Assembly: GCF_017873185.1 (NCBI RefSeq)
Contig: NZ_JAGGJX010000001.1
Coordinates: 248,001-312,000, forward strand
Length of the DNA: 64,000 nt
Direction: 5' to 3'
Source of the DNA: Metaclostridioides mangenotii
GTDB lineage: Bacteria > Bacillota > Clostridia > Peptostreptococcales > Peptostreptococcaceae
Positions within the stretch are counted from its first letter, which is position 1; every line of letters starts with the position of its first letter. The notes under the pieces were generated by a model. It did not search any database. It was not told the DNA's origin and saw only the letters and a list, made by a program, of their open reading frames with translations. Below are positions 9,294-17,782 of the stretch, one piece after another. The position numbers and the translations under genes are program-made.

Positions 9294-9609
9294 TAAGAAA
9301 GGAAAGCGACATCTTAAGTTTAATGGTGTTCAATTTTTATGGTTTGTAAGTCCGGATGATGAGTCTGGTTATAGTTGGCTTAATATTGTCTCGGATGAAA
9401 AAGATATTTATTTAAAGTATCGTATTAACCAGATTGATGATAACAATAACTTTATACATCCAACAGTTTTTATTGAGAAAAGCGATAAGCTAAAAATAGG
9501 GACGTACAGTTTCTTTCCACTTCTTTCTGATGAAATTGTTTCTTCATATGTAGTAAGCCAAATTTTGAAATGGTATTATAATCAGGATTCTAGTATAAAG
9601 CCTATTTAA
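9283..9609 (+). CDS. Unknown small protein (108 aa)
   Basis: The ATG at 9283 follows GGGGGGAG and overlaps the tail of the interrupted ORF before it. The product is soluble, rich in aromatic and charged residues, and begins MGINKKGKRHLKFNGVQF, followed by WF, SGYSWLNIVSDEK and a C-terminal helix ending LKWYYNQDSS. It resembles a loose group of small Firmicute proteins with an N-terminal GKR-hydrophobic-NG-W pattern, for which I know no function. It sits in a cluster of orphan small ORFs. Probably all-beta; function unknown. Confidence 0.6.
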   Translation: MGINKKGKRHLKFNGVQFLWFVSPDDESGYSWLNIVSDEKDIYLKYRINQIDDNNNFIHPTVFIEKSDKLKIGTYSFFPLLSDEIVSSYVVSQILKWYYNQDSSIKPI

Positions 9610-9706
9610 TTATCAATATATATGACATAATTTAATGGTTTGTGTGTTTGTATTGTAATAGTAGAGATGCTAGTATATAAAAAGAATATATTTGATGGAG
9701 GATTAG

Positions 9707-9940
9707 ATGGAAAATTTAATAATTAAACTTGAAAGAAGTAAATTCAATTTTAAATTCAAGCAGTATGAAGGTCTTTACTTTCATGCAGATATAGATGAGG
9801 ACTCTGATATCATAAAGTACAAAATTACAGAGGATGCAGAAGGTTCGGGCTTAAAGGAATTTGGAAACACTCATATTAAGGACAATCTTTTGTATATACC
9901 TCAAGTTGAAGCATATATAGATTTAAATAGTGTAAAATAA
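9707..9940 (+). CDS. Unknown small protein (77 aa)
   Basis: The ATG at 9707 has a GGAGG site at good spacing. The protein is acidic, soluble and without signal or membrane segment: it begins MENLIIKLERSKFNFKF and contains DIDEDSDIIKYKITEDAEGSG. A strong hairpin follows the stop within 3 bases, supporting a real 3' end. I recognise no family. It lies 97 bases after the 108-aa ORF, and the two may form a small unit. Confidence 0.6.
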   Translation: MENLIIKLERSKFNFKFKQYEGLYFHADIDEDSDIIKYKITEDAEGSGLKEFGNTHIKDNLLYIPQVEAYIDLNSVK

Positions 9941-9942
9941 AT

Positions 9943-9997
9943 ATCACAACGCAATTTTTAATAGGGATAAAATCCCGACTAAAAGTTGCGTTGTGAT
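9943..9997. terminator. Hairpin terminator after the 77-aa ORF
   Basis: ATCACAACGCAA (9943-9954) pairs with TTGCGTTGTGAT (9986-9997) and the stem continues with TTTTTA/TAAAAG. Inside is a second stem GGGAT/ATCCC with three unpaired bases on each side (ATA and GAC). A T-rich tract follows. The two-tier fold is like that of the longer palindromes in this window but the tip sequence is different. Confidence 0.75.
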
Positions 9998-10040
9998 TTT
10001 AGTTTTAAACAATACTATATTTACATAAACATTACTATAT

Positions 10041-10187
10041 CTACATAAACATTCTAATTACGAATAAAATTATCACGAATATTAACGCTACTTTAAACGC
10101 AACACCTGCAACTGCTCTGATAATTTTATATGAAATTCCTACTGCAACTATTGTTAACGCTATTTTAAAAAGCAAGTCTAAATCCAT
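10041..10187 (-). CDS. Small membrane protein, 48 aa
   Basis: ATG at 10187 on the minus strand with a strong AGGAGGAGC site 4-10 bases upstream. The 48 residues form two hydrophobic segments, LLFKIALTIVAVGISYKII and VAFKVALIFVIILFVI, separated by a short basic turn (RAVAG), ending RMFM. Composition and ribosome site make it a convincing small gene that is easily missed by length cut-offs. It faces away from the 77-aa ORF and follows the AEC gene in the same direction, with about 140 bases between them. The function is unknown; it could be a membrane-active peptide. Confidence 0.65.
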   Translation of the reverse strand: MDLDLLFKIALTIVAVGISYKIIRAVAGVAFKVALIFVIILFVIRMFM

Positions 10188-10328
10188 GTTCGCTCCTCCT
10201 ATTTTATGTACACAATAATATTATTGTAAATATGTATTAAAAAAATACAAACTGCATAGAATTCTAAAAACTAATATTATTGTACAATTTATTTGAATAA
10301 ACTATTGTACAACACATTAAAGAATAAA

Positions 10329-11250
10329 TCAACCTAACAAGAACATGTTTATTATTGGGATAGTAAGCACTGAGAATAATGTGCTTAAAAATACACTTTG
10401 TGAAGCTAATGTAGTGTTTGATCCGTATTGGTTGGCCATTAATAGCGGCGTTTGCTGCTGCAGGCATTGATGTCATTACGACGGGTATAGCAGCTATCAT
10501 GCTATCTCCAACTCGATTATTTAGTAACAAATATACCACTAATGGAATCAAGACAAGTCTAAGAAATGTTACAAAGTATAATTTCTTGTTGTAAAAACAT
10601 TCTTTAGCGGAAGAGTTTGCAAGCATACTTCCAATTACTAACATTGAAATAGGGGTAGTAACCCCACCCAATAAACTTATAGAGTTATTTAAGAATGCTG
10701 GAAGTCTAATACCTGTTACAAAGAGTATAAGTCCGAATACAATAGCTATAGTAGCTGGGCTTATTATAGATTTTGCAGAAAATTTGTAGTCGCTGTTGCC
10801 TTTAGAAAGTAGATATATTCCTATAGTAAAGGTAAATAAATTAAATGGAAGGTTATATATTGCTGTATAAAAAATTGCTTCCTTACCTAAAACAGCTTCT
10901 ACGACAGGGTATCCCATAAAAGCTACATTTGAAAAAATTAATACATATTGATATATTCCTAAATCGCTGTCATTTTTAAATATAAATTTAAGTAAAAATG
11001 CCATTGCAAAAGAAATTCCATATGCCACCATCGATACTAATATTAATAGTAATATTTTATTTACCATAGAACTATCAAAATCGATTTGCATTGAGCTTAT
11101 AATCATTGATGGTAAAAATACCGTCATAGCGAGATTAGAAATTTTAGATGTTGTATCCTCATCAAGTAAGTTTAACTTTCTAATCAAATAACCAACCAAG
11201 ATTAATATAAATAATACCGCAACCTGAGTAAAAATATTGCCAAAGCTCAT
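10329..11250 (-). pseudogene. AEC (auxin efflux carrier) family permease with a late frameshift
   Basis: An inner-membrane transporter of the AEC family, with about ten hydrophobic helices. The ATG at 11250 (MSFGNIFTQVAVLFILILVG) follows AGGAGGTG; the TTG-type start at 11283 is unlikely. After MPAAANAA the frame breaks. One extra base near 10443 shifts it, and the other frame reads MANQYGSNTTLASQSVFL then STLFSVLTIPIINMFLLG and stops at 10329-10331, exactly the normal C-terminus. Reading straight on gives an unrelated tail to 10264. So it is either a recent pseudogene or a sequence error; the last transmembrane helix is lost. Confidence 0.85.
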
Positions 11251-11455
11251 AGTTTCACCTCCTAGATTAATATTTAATGTCAAATTATATTATATATTAA
11301 ATAAAAATTTAAATCCAGTAGACATAAAGTGATAAATTGATGTTAAAATAGAGTTATTAATTAAAAAATAATTCAATAAATAACAATACTATACTAAATA
11401 TTGTTGTATAATAATATCTAGTAGAAAATATCGTAAAATAGGTAGGTAATTATAG

Positions 11456-13327
11456 ATGAAAAATACAAAATTTTCGATAAAAAAAATAAAAGATTTGCCA
11501 AGTGATCCTAAAGTAATTCACACAAAAGGTGCACTTCTTGAAAAAATGGGAAAATTAGACAGCGCTATTGATACATATAAAGTTGCTGCTTCAGATAATT
11601 ATGTTAAATCGCAATTTAGATTAGGTATGTTAGCTATTGACAAAAATAACTACAAGGAAGCAGAAGAGTGGCTTTCATTAGCTTGGAAAAATGGAAGTGA
11701 ACAGGCTGCATTTGAGCTAGGGAACATGTACTACAAGCTTGATGGTTATGAATACTGCCTGTATTGGTATGAAAAAATAGCGAGTCAAGGAAATATTCAG
11801 GCTCAAAATAATCTAGGAGTAACTCATTTTAAAATGTCTGATTATGAAAGAGCTGAGAAGTGGCTTAATATGGCTTCTGAGAATAATTCAGGAAAGGCTT
11901 GTTACAACTTAGGTATTCTTTATAGCTTCATAGAAAGAGAAGATAAAGCCTATGAGGCCTATAAAAAAGGCTCTGTTTTATTGGACGATGATTCTAAGTA
12001 TAATCTTTCAGTACTTATGTGTGAGAAAAAAGACAGCAAGGGAGCCGTTGGGCTATATAAGCAACTTCATAGATCTGGATATGTAAAAGGAAGTTTTAAT
12101 TTAGGGATGATCATGGAAATTAATGATAACCTAGAAGACGCAGAGAAATATTACAAAAAAAGTGCAGATAAGGGAGATGTTAAATCTCAGTACAGACTTG
12201 CATATATATACGACAGAAAAGATAATATAGTGGATGCTATCGAGTACTATGAAAAGGCCATTGAAGAAAACCATGTATTGTCTAAATATAGATTGGCCAA
12301 TTTATACAACAGAGAAAATAATATTGAAAAAGCAAAAGAATACTATAAGATGGCAGCTGATGAAAATATAACTGAGGCTAAAAACAATTTGGCAGGAATC
12401 TATTTTGAAGAAAAAGACTTTGAAAGTGCAATAGAGTACTATGAAGATGCAATATCAGTTGGATGTAAGAGTTCACTTGAGAATCTTGGGGATTTATATT
12501 ACCAAAATGGAGACTATGAACTAGCTATTTCATATTACTTAAGACTTCCAGGTTCAGTGTCATGTCAAATAAAGCTTGGAAATATATATGAAGATATAGA
12601 CAATATTGAGGAAGCAACTAGCTGGTATAAAAAGGCTTCAGAAAATGGAGATATTCAGTCTAGTTACAGGCTTGCATGTATATATGAAAATTTAGGAAAT
12701 CCTAAGGGCGCTAAAAAATACTTTGAAATAGCAGCCAATAAAAATCATATAAATGCTAGAATACATTTAGGAAGAATTTATTTTGCAGAAGAAAATTATG
12801 AAGAAGCTAAGATAATGTTTGACACTCCAGCTAATGAAGACAATGTCTATTCTCAACATATGGTTGGGAGAATCAACGATATCTACTACAAGGACTATGC
12901 AAATGCGAAATATTGGTATGAGAAAGCTAGAGCTAATGACTGTATTGATTCAATATACAATTTAGGTCAGCTAAGTGTAAAACTAAACGAGTATTCAGAA
13001 GCTGAGAAGTACTTTAAAGAGGGAGCAGAACTTTTCAGTAAGAAATGTGAATACATGTTAGCTAGTTTATACTACAAAAAAAGCTTAGACATATATAAGA
13101 AATTGGCAGAGGAAAACTATGAAAACTGCAGTGAAATACTTGGAAGTATGCCAAAACTAGATATAGATATCGATGATGTTCTGACGCCAGAATTCTCTTT
13201 ACAAGCAGAAGTAATCGATGATGAAGAATACGTTCCTATCTATATTCTAGATATAAAAGAAAGTTTGGACTTTATGCTTGAAGGATTACAAACTGAGATG
13301 ATAATTGAAGAAGAAGTAACAGAATAA
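11456..13327 (+). CDS. TPR/Sel1-like repeat protein
   Basis: A 623-aa soluble protein built from about fourteen 34-36-residue helical repeats, recognisable by recurring phrases such as AEEWLSLAWKNGSEQAAFELG, AIEYYEKAIEENHVLSKYRLA and AKEYYKMAADENITEAKNNLA. This is the Sel1/TPR superhelix, used as a protein-binding scaffold. The last 60 residues leave the repeat pattern and are acidic (DIDIDDVLTPEF, EEEVTE). The ATG at 11456 has only a weak site (AGGTAGG). It stands alone between the AEC and CorA genes and ends at a bidirectional terminator. Partner unknown. Confidence 0.88.
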   Translation: MKNTKFSIKKIKDLPSDPKVIHTKGALLEKMGKLDSAIDTYKVAASDNYVKSQFRLGMLAIDKNNYKEAEEWLSLAWKNGSEQAAFELGNMYYKLDGYEYCLYWYEKIASQGNIQAQNNLGVTHFKMSDYERAEKWLNMASENNSGKACYNLGILYSFIEREDKAYEAYKKGSVLLDDDSKYNLSVLMCEKKDSKGAVGLYKQLHRSGYVKGSFNLGMIMEINDNLEDAEKYYKKSADKGDVKSQYRLAYIYDRKDNIVDAIEYYEKAIEENHVLSKYRLANLYNRENNIEKAKEYYKMAADENITEAKNNLAGIYFEEKDFESAIEYYEDAISVGCKSSLENLGDLYYQNGDYELAISYYLRLPGSVSCQIKLGNIYEDIDNIEEATSWYKKASENGDIQSSYRLACIYENLGNPKGAKKYFEIAANKNHINARIHLGRIYFAEENYEEAKIMFDTPANEDNVYSQHMVGRINDIYYKDYANAKYWYEKARANDCIDSIYNLGQLSVKLNEYSEAEKYFKEGAELFSKKCEYMLASLYYKKSLDIYKKLAEENYENCSEILGSMPKLDIDIDDVLTPEFSLQAEVIDDEEYVPIYILDIKESLDFMLEGLQTEMIIEEEVTE

Positions 13328-13354
13328 TATATAGAAATAATAGTTATAAAAATA

Positions 13355-13404
13355 TATAGACAAAGCCTTTAGAATAGTTTAAATTTCTAAAGGCTTTGTC
13401 TATA
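13355..13404. terminator. Bidirectional terminator, 20-bp perfect stem
   Basis: TATAGACAAAGCCTTTAGAA (13355-13374) pairs perfectly with 13385-13404 across a 10-base loop. It lies between the convergent TPR gene and corA and includes the corA stop codon in its right arm. Confidence 0.88.
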
Positions 13405-14335
13405 ATAGCTTATTTCTAAACATAAATATTGCGACAACTGTACATATTATAGTTGTAACAAATACAACCATCCAGAATCCTAACGGGCCGGTATCAAATG
13501 GTATACCGTTTACGTTCATGCCGAAAAATCCAGATATAATTGTTGGAATTGAAAAGATCAATGTAACAACTGTTAAAAATTGCATTACGTTGTTCTGATT
13601 GTTGTTTACTATGGCGCTAAAAGCATCCATGATTCTACTAAGTATGTCTCCGTATATTTTAGCCATTTCAACGGCCTGTCTGTTTTCAACTATTACGTCT
13701 TCAAGTAGGTCTTCATCATCTGGGTATTTTTTTAGGCTAGTAAAACGAACCATTTTATTTAATACCATTTCATTAGCCTTAAGTGAAGTAGAAAAGTATA
13801 CTAGAGATTTTTCAAGTTCTAGTAATTGTACTAGCTCTTTGTTTTTCATAGATTTATGTATCTCTTTCTCTATAGCAATAGTCATCTTATTTATTCTTCT
13901 AAGATAGTTTAAGTAGTAACTTGCATTTTTTCTAAGGATCTGAAGAACAAATCGCGTTTTTTTAAAAGTATAGAAATCTTTAATATGTCCTACAATAAAG
14001 TCGTTAAGAATTTTAGTCTGTGAGTTACATACTGTTATAATTGCATTATCCATAAGTATAATACCAAGCGGTATAGTAGAGTAGTGTGATGAATTTGAGC
14101 TACTCTCATCAATAGGAATATCTATAAGTATCAATGTATGGTTATCTTCAGCTTCTATTCTTGAACGTTCCTCTTCATCCAGTGCAGCTTCAAGGCTCTC
14201 AGTATCTAAATCTAGCATATTAGACACAGAGTTGATCTCTGTCTGAGTAGGTTCAATTAAGTTTATCCAACAGTCTTGTTCAAAGCTATTCAATTTTTCT
14301 AGTTTTGTTTCAATAGTTTTATAATATCTTATCAT
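13400..14335 (-). CDS. CorA family divalent-metal transporter
   Basis: Magnesium/cobalt-type channel of the CorA family, 311 aa. The cytoplasmic N-terminal alpha/beta domain and long helix make up the first 245 residues. Two C-terminal membrane helices flank the selectivity motif GMN in GFFGMNVNGIPF, and the short C-terminal tail is basic (FRNKLL). The long helix region includes ENRQAVEMAKIYGDILSRIM as in typical CorA. Start ATG at 14335. Monocistronic and convergent with the TPR gene. The metal preference cannot be read from sequence. Confidence 0.93.
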   Translation of the reverse strand: MIRYYKTIETKLEKLNSFEQDCWINLIEPTQTEINSVSNMLDLDTESLEAALDEEERSRIEAEDNHTLILIDIPIDESSSNSSHYSTIPLGIILMDNAIITVCNSQTKILNDFIVGHIKDFYTFKKTRFVLQILRKNASYYLNYLRRINKMTIAIEKEIHKSMKNKELVQLLELEKSLVYFSTSLKANEMVLNKMVRFTSLKKYPDDEDLLEDVIVENRQAVEMAKIYGDILSRIMDAFSAIVNNNQNNVMQFLTVVTLIFSIPTIISGFFGMNVNGIPFDTGPLGFWMVVFVTTIICTVVAIFMFRNKLL

Positions 14336-14598
14336 TGCAACACGTCCTTTTATCTAGTGATGTTCTAGACACTATACTATTATACAATATCTTTGTACAA
14401 TTTCCTATAAAAAGAAATTTTAGAACAGTTTTTAACAATTACTTACATTCATTATATAATAATATGAATCAATTAAGTAGTCAAAGATCGAACTTTTATA
14501 AAAAGATAATTTTCCTAAAATAATGAAATTCGAATTAGATAAGGTATAATTTATAATTTATCTGGAGGATAAAAATTTAACAAGAGGGAACTTATATT

Positions 14599-14736
14599 AT
14601 GAATTTTAGCAAGAAAGCATTATCATTAGGTTTAGCAATTTCTATTGGTGTTATGTATATACTTATATTAAATGCTTTGGGATCAATTGGAAAAATTCAA
14701 GGCGTTGATATATACAAAGCTGCAGCATTATGGTAG
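14599..14736 (+). CDS. Small hydrophobic ORF, 45 aa
   Basis: The ATG at 14599 follows GAGGGAAC at loose spacing. The peptide MNFSKKALSLGLAISIGVMY starts with a basic segment and a hydrophobic helix like a signal anchor, and ends IYKAAALW. The next ORF overlaps its end. It may be the N-terminal part of a decayed small membrane protein. No family recognised, and the evidence for expression is weak. Confidence 0.4.
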   Translation: MNFSKKALSLGLAISIGVMYILILNALGSIGKIQGVDIYKAAALW

Positions 14737-14879
14737 ATAAACAAAATTATTCTACTGCTATATTAGTAAACTCAGATAAAATTTTGGCGGATGGATTAAA
14801 TGCAAGTTGATTAGCTGGGGCTGTTGATGCCTATTTTACTTACAAAGCAGCAAGAATTTTTTGTAATACAAACGAATAG
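14730..14879 (+). pseudogene. ORF remnant with in-frame TGA, overlapping the 45-aa ORF
   Basis: The ATG at 14730 overlaps the end of the preceding ORF by seven bases. The frame reads MVDKQNYSTAILVNSDKILA, then stops at TGA 14808-14810, and continues as LAGAVDAYFTYKAARIF to TAG at 14877-14879. Replacing the TGA with TGG would give 49 residues. Either the two ORFs are pieces of one decayed gene or a coupled pair with one broken member. No family recognised. Confidence 0.4.
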
Positions 14880-14992
14880 AATATAGGTGTAGTACATTAT
14901 TATCTATCATTATGATATAATTGCTTTATAAACGCAATCTAAAGTACATAGATAAAATGTATAAACTATTCATTTATTAAGGAGGTAACGGT

Positions 14993-15505
14993 ATGAGTAC
15001 TTTTAAAAAAATAAGTCCTAATGAAATACCTAGAAATCCAATAGATATGATAAGCAATGAGTGGATGTTGGTTTCATCGGAAAAAGAGGGAAGAGTTAAT
15101 TCTATGACCGCTTCATGGGGTGGAGTAGGATTTTTATGGGGTAAAAATATAGCATTTATATTTATAAGACCTCAACGTCATACAAAAAAATTTATAGACA
15201 ACTCAGATACATTTTCTTTAACTTTCTTTGATAAAAAATATAGAGAAGATCTCACATATTTTGGAAGTGTTTCTGGAAGTGAAGAAGATAAAGTAGGAAA
15301 AATAGGTTATAAAGTTCTACATGAAGATGGAGTACCTTATTTTGAGGAAGCTAATCTATCTATTATATGCAAGAATGTATATAAGCAGAAATTGGATCCA
15401 AATGGATTTTTCGATGAGAGCTTGATTAAAAAATGGTATCCAAATAGTGATTTCCACGAAATTTATGTGGCTGAAATCACGGATGTACTGGTAAAAGAAG
15501 ATTAG
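14993..15505 (+). CDS. Flavin reductase-like (FMN-binding split-barrel) protein
   Basis: A 170-aa cytosolic protein of the flavin reductase-like domain family, which binds FMN and often reduces it or acts as a redox shuttle. Visible are NSMTASWGGVGFLWGK (FMN-binding strand with the S/T-A-S-W pattern), RPQRHTKKFIDNSDTFSLTF, and a C-terminal region ending HEIYVAEITDVL. The start ATG at 14993 has AGGAGG. Monocistronic, ending at a strong hairpin at 15593-15650. The substrate is unknown. Confidence 0.88.
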   Translation: MSTFKKISPNEIPRNPIDMISNEWMLVSSEKEGRVNSMTASWGGVGFLWGKNIAFIFIRPQRHTKKFIDNSDTFSLTFFDKKYREDLTYFGSVSGSEEDKVGKIGYKVLHEDGVPYFEEANLSIICKNVYKQKLDPNGFFDESLIKKWYPNSDFHEIYVAEITDVLVKED

Positions 15506-15592
15506 TTTTATAAGAATTGTGCTTTTAATAGCAAGGCATAGAAAATTTAAAGGCTAATAATATAGTAGATTTAAAATTAATTTTTATATACA

Positions 15593-15650
15593 AAAAAACC
15601 CCTATAGATTAGACTTTCTTATTATTTGTCAATCATATAAGGGGTTTTTC
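15593..15650. terminator. Bidirectional terminator
   Basis: AAAAAACCCC (15593-15602) pairs with GGGGTTTTT (15641-15649), with partial inner pairing (GATT-AGAC with GTC-AATC). It lies between the convergent flavin reductase and nitronate monooxygenase genes. Confidence 0.85.
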
Positions 15651-15697
15651 GTTTATTTGACAGTATACGTATAACAGTATACAGACCTTTTGCATTA

Positions 15698-16753
15698 TTA
15701 AAGCTTTGATGTAAGATCAGATATAACTTCTTCAACAGTGGAAATCTTATCTATTTTATAAGCTTCACTTCCACTAAATATTAGAGCATTGTCTAGATCT
15801 CCCTTGACACCATTTATTAGTGCTTGAGAAATACAATAAGGCGTTTCTTTTGGATTACAGGGAATAAGACAGTTGTAGCATCTTTTCACTTCTTGTCGGC
15901 TAGTTTCTACAGTTTCAATAAATTTATTTCTTATAGCTCTTCCAGGTAGTCCAACTGGACTTTTTACTATTTGAATATCTTCTTTTTTAGCATTGACTAT
16001 AGCCATTTTAAAATTATCGTCGGCATCGCATTCCTCAGTGGCAATAAATCTTGTGCCTATTTGAACACCTGATGCTCCAAGGTCAATGAATTTTTTTACA
16101 TCATCCGAAGAGAATATTCCCCCAGCAGCTATAACAGGTATATCTTTATTGAACTTTTCTCCATAATCTTTAGCTATTTTAAGAATTTCTGCAAACTCGT
16201 TATCATAGTCAATTCCTTTGATATCCTCAAGATCTTTGTTGTTAAATCCAAGGTGACCACCTGCATTTGGACCTTCAACTATCAACATATCTGCTGTAGT
16301 TTGATCTTTTCTATCCCACATTTTAAGTATAACTTTAGCAGCCTTTGCACTCGATACTATAGGAGCTATTTTTGTGTTAGTACCTTTAGTTAAAGATGGC
16401 AATTTAGTAGGAAGCCCAGCTCCTGAAATTATTAGATCTATACCAGATTTAATTGCTTCTTTAACATAAGTTTCATATTCTTTCATAGCCACCATAAAGT
16501 TGATTCCAACAATACCGTTGTTAGAAATTTCCTTAGCTCTGTTGATATGCTTTTTTAAAGCTCTTAAATTTGCATTTATAGTATTAGTTTCAAAATCTTC
16601 CTCATCATATCCAATTTGGACTCCAGATAGCACTCCTATGCCACCTAGCTTTGAGACTGCACCTGCCAAAGATGATCTAGAGATGCCAACGCCCATTCCT
16701 CCTTGAATTATAGGAATCTTTGCAACTAAATCTCCGATTATTAACTCTTTTAT
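15698..16753 (-). CDS. Nitronate monooxygenase / FabK-like FMN TIM-barrel enzyme with a non-AUG start
   Basis: An FMN TIM-barrel protein of the 2-nitropropane dioxygenase/FabK family. The conserved N-terminal strand AKIPIIQGGMGVGISRSSLA is encoded upstream of the first ATG (16696), because that Met is the M of QGGMGVG. An in-frame TGA sits at 16772-16774, and between it and 16696 there is no ATG, GTG, TTG or CTG. The codon matching the family's start Met is ATA at 16751-16753 (then Lys-Glu-Leu), 6 bases after AGGAGGG; two ATT codons precede it. Also seen: GPNAGGHLGF, PVIAAGGI, GASGVQIGTRF. The C-terminal Cys-rich segment CYNCLIPCNPKETPYC is a variant feature. 351 aa with the ATA start. Initiation at AUA/AUU, or a mutated start, is inferred. 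Confidence 0.82.
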   Translation of the reverse strand: MKELIIGDLVAKIPIIQGGMGVGISRSSLAGAVSKLGGIGVLSGVQIGYDEEDFETNTINANLRALKKHINRAKEISNNGIVGINFMVAMKEYETYVKEAIKSGIDLIISGAGLPTKLPSLTKGTNTKIAPIVSSAKAAKVILKMWDRKDQTTADMLIVEGPNAGGHLGFNNKDLEDIKGIDYDNEFAEILKIAKDYGEKFNKDIPVIAAGGIFSSDDVKKFIDLGASGVQIGTRFIATEECDADDNFKMAIVNAKKEDIQIVKSPVGLPGRAIRNKFIETVETSRQEVKRCYNCLIPCNPKETPYCISQALINGVKGDLDNALIFSGSEAYKIDKISTVEEVISDLTSKL

Positions 16754-16882
16754 AATAATCCCTCCTGATTTTCAAAATAAAAGTACTAGATTATAACACT
16801 TAATATTATTACCTAGTACTAATTATTATACTATAAAATTTGAAATTAGACTATATTTATATATTATAGTTAAATTATATTT

Positions 16883-17773
16883 TTAAATATAGTTAACTAC
16901 TGCACCGTTTAAATCACAGCTTAAGTCCTTTATATCCCATTTAGAATCAGACTTAGATAAATAAGAATTCATATTGTTTTTAAAGTTTTCATCCTCGAGG
17001 ATAAGAGACATAATTGTAGACCCTGATCCGCTTATAAATACTCCTAAAGCACCTATATCATTTGCATGATCTATAATGTTATCATATCCCTTTATTAGAG
17101 TACCTCTGTATTCTTGATGAAGCTTATCTTGGCATGCAATCTTTAACAGTTCAAAATTTTTGTTTAACAATGCTGATATAAGCATCGAAACCCTGCCAAC
17201 ATTGAATACTGCATCCACATGAGAAACCTCTGTTGGAAGTACATTTCTTGCTTGTTCAGTAGAGAGTTTAAACTCTGGTATAAATGCACAAAATTTTAAT
17301 TCTTCTGGAACTCTTACTACATCATAATGAAGATTATCACCATCTGATATACATACCATCATATTTCCAAATATAGCAGGAGCTACATTGTCTGGGTGAC
17401 CTTCAATTTCACATGCTATTTTTAGAAGCTCATCTTTACTCAAATTTGATTCAGATAGTGCATCTGCAGCCATTACACCTGCAACTATACAAGTAGCACT
17501 GCTACCAAGACCTCTGCAAATAGGGATGTTGTCCTCTATTATAATTTTTACGCCGCTTGGAACTTTAGCAGGTTTTACTTTATCAAAGAAGTACTTCATC
17601 GATGAATAAACTAGATTGTTTTCATTTTTATACTTATTTTCACAGCCTTCTATGATAAGTCCTTTATTTATTTCTTCAAAATAAAATTTATTATATAAAT
17701 TAAGTGCGATACCTAGGCAGTCAAATCCTGGGCCCACATTTGCAGTTGTTGCTGGAACGATTATTTCTATCAT
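16883..17773 (-). CDS. thrB: Homoserine kinase
   Basis: GHMP-family kinase that phosphorylates L-homoserine in threonine synthesis. The ATP loop is IPICRGLGSSATCIVAGVMA, the N-terminal strand is VPATTANVGPGFDCLGIALN, and GVFISGSGSTIMSL is the third GHMP motif. The ATG at 17773 (MIEIIVPATT) was chosen, with AGGTG overlapping the thrC stop; the GTG at 17782 is less likely. 296 aa. It follows thrC by 9 bases and is under the same T-box. Confidence 0.95.
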   Translation of the reverse strand: MIEIIVPATTANVGPGFDCLGIALNLYNKFYFEEINKGLIIEGCENKYKNENNLVYSSMKYFFDKVKPAKVPSGVKIIIEDNIPICRGLGSSATCIVAGVMAADALSESNLSKDELLKIACEIEGHPDNVAPAIFGNMMVCISDGDNLHYDVVRVPEELKFCAFIPEFKLSTEQARNVLPTEVSHVDAVFNVGRVSMLISALLNKNFELLKIACQDKLHQEYRGTLIKGYDNIIDHANDIGALGVFISGSGSTIMSLILEDENFKNNMNSYLSKSDSKWDIKDLSCDLNGAVVNYI

Positions 17774-17782
17774 AATTTTCAC

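Larger units (their letters stand above)
14336..14992. other. Region with only decayed or tiny ORFs
   Basis: No intact recognisable gene. It contains AT-rich putative promoter sequence for corA on the minus strand (14336-14460), a 45-codon ORF at 14599-14736 and an overlapping ORF with an internal TGA at 14730-14879 (listed separately), then the leader of the flavin reductase gene. Confidence 0.6.

Noticed and set aside
13599-13907. Plus-strand ORF inside corA
   Set aside because: Lies wholly within the CorA gene on the other strand; Ser-rich shadow translation.
14335-14523. 62-aa ORF reading out of the corA start region
   Set aside because: Begins at the corA start in antisense, has no ribosome site and covers the corA promoter region.
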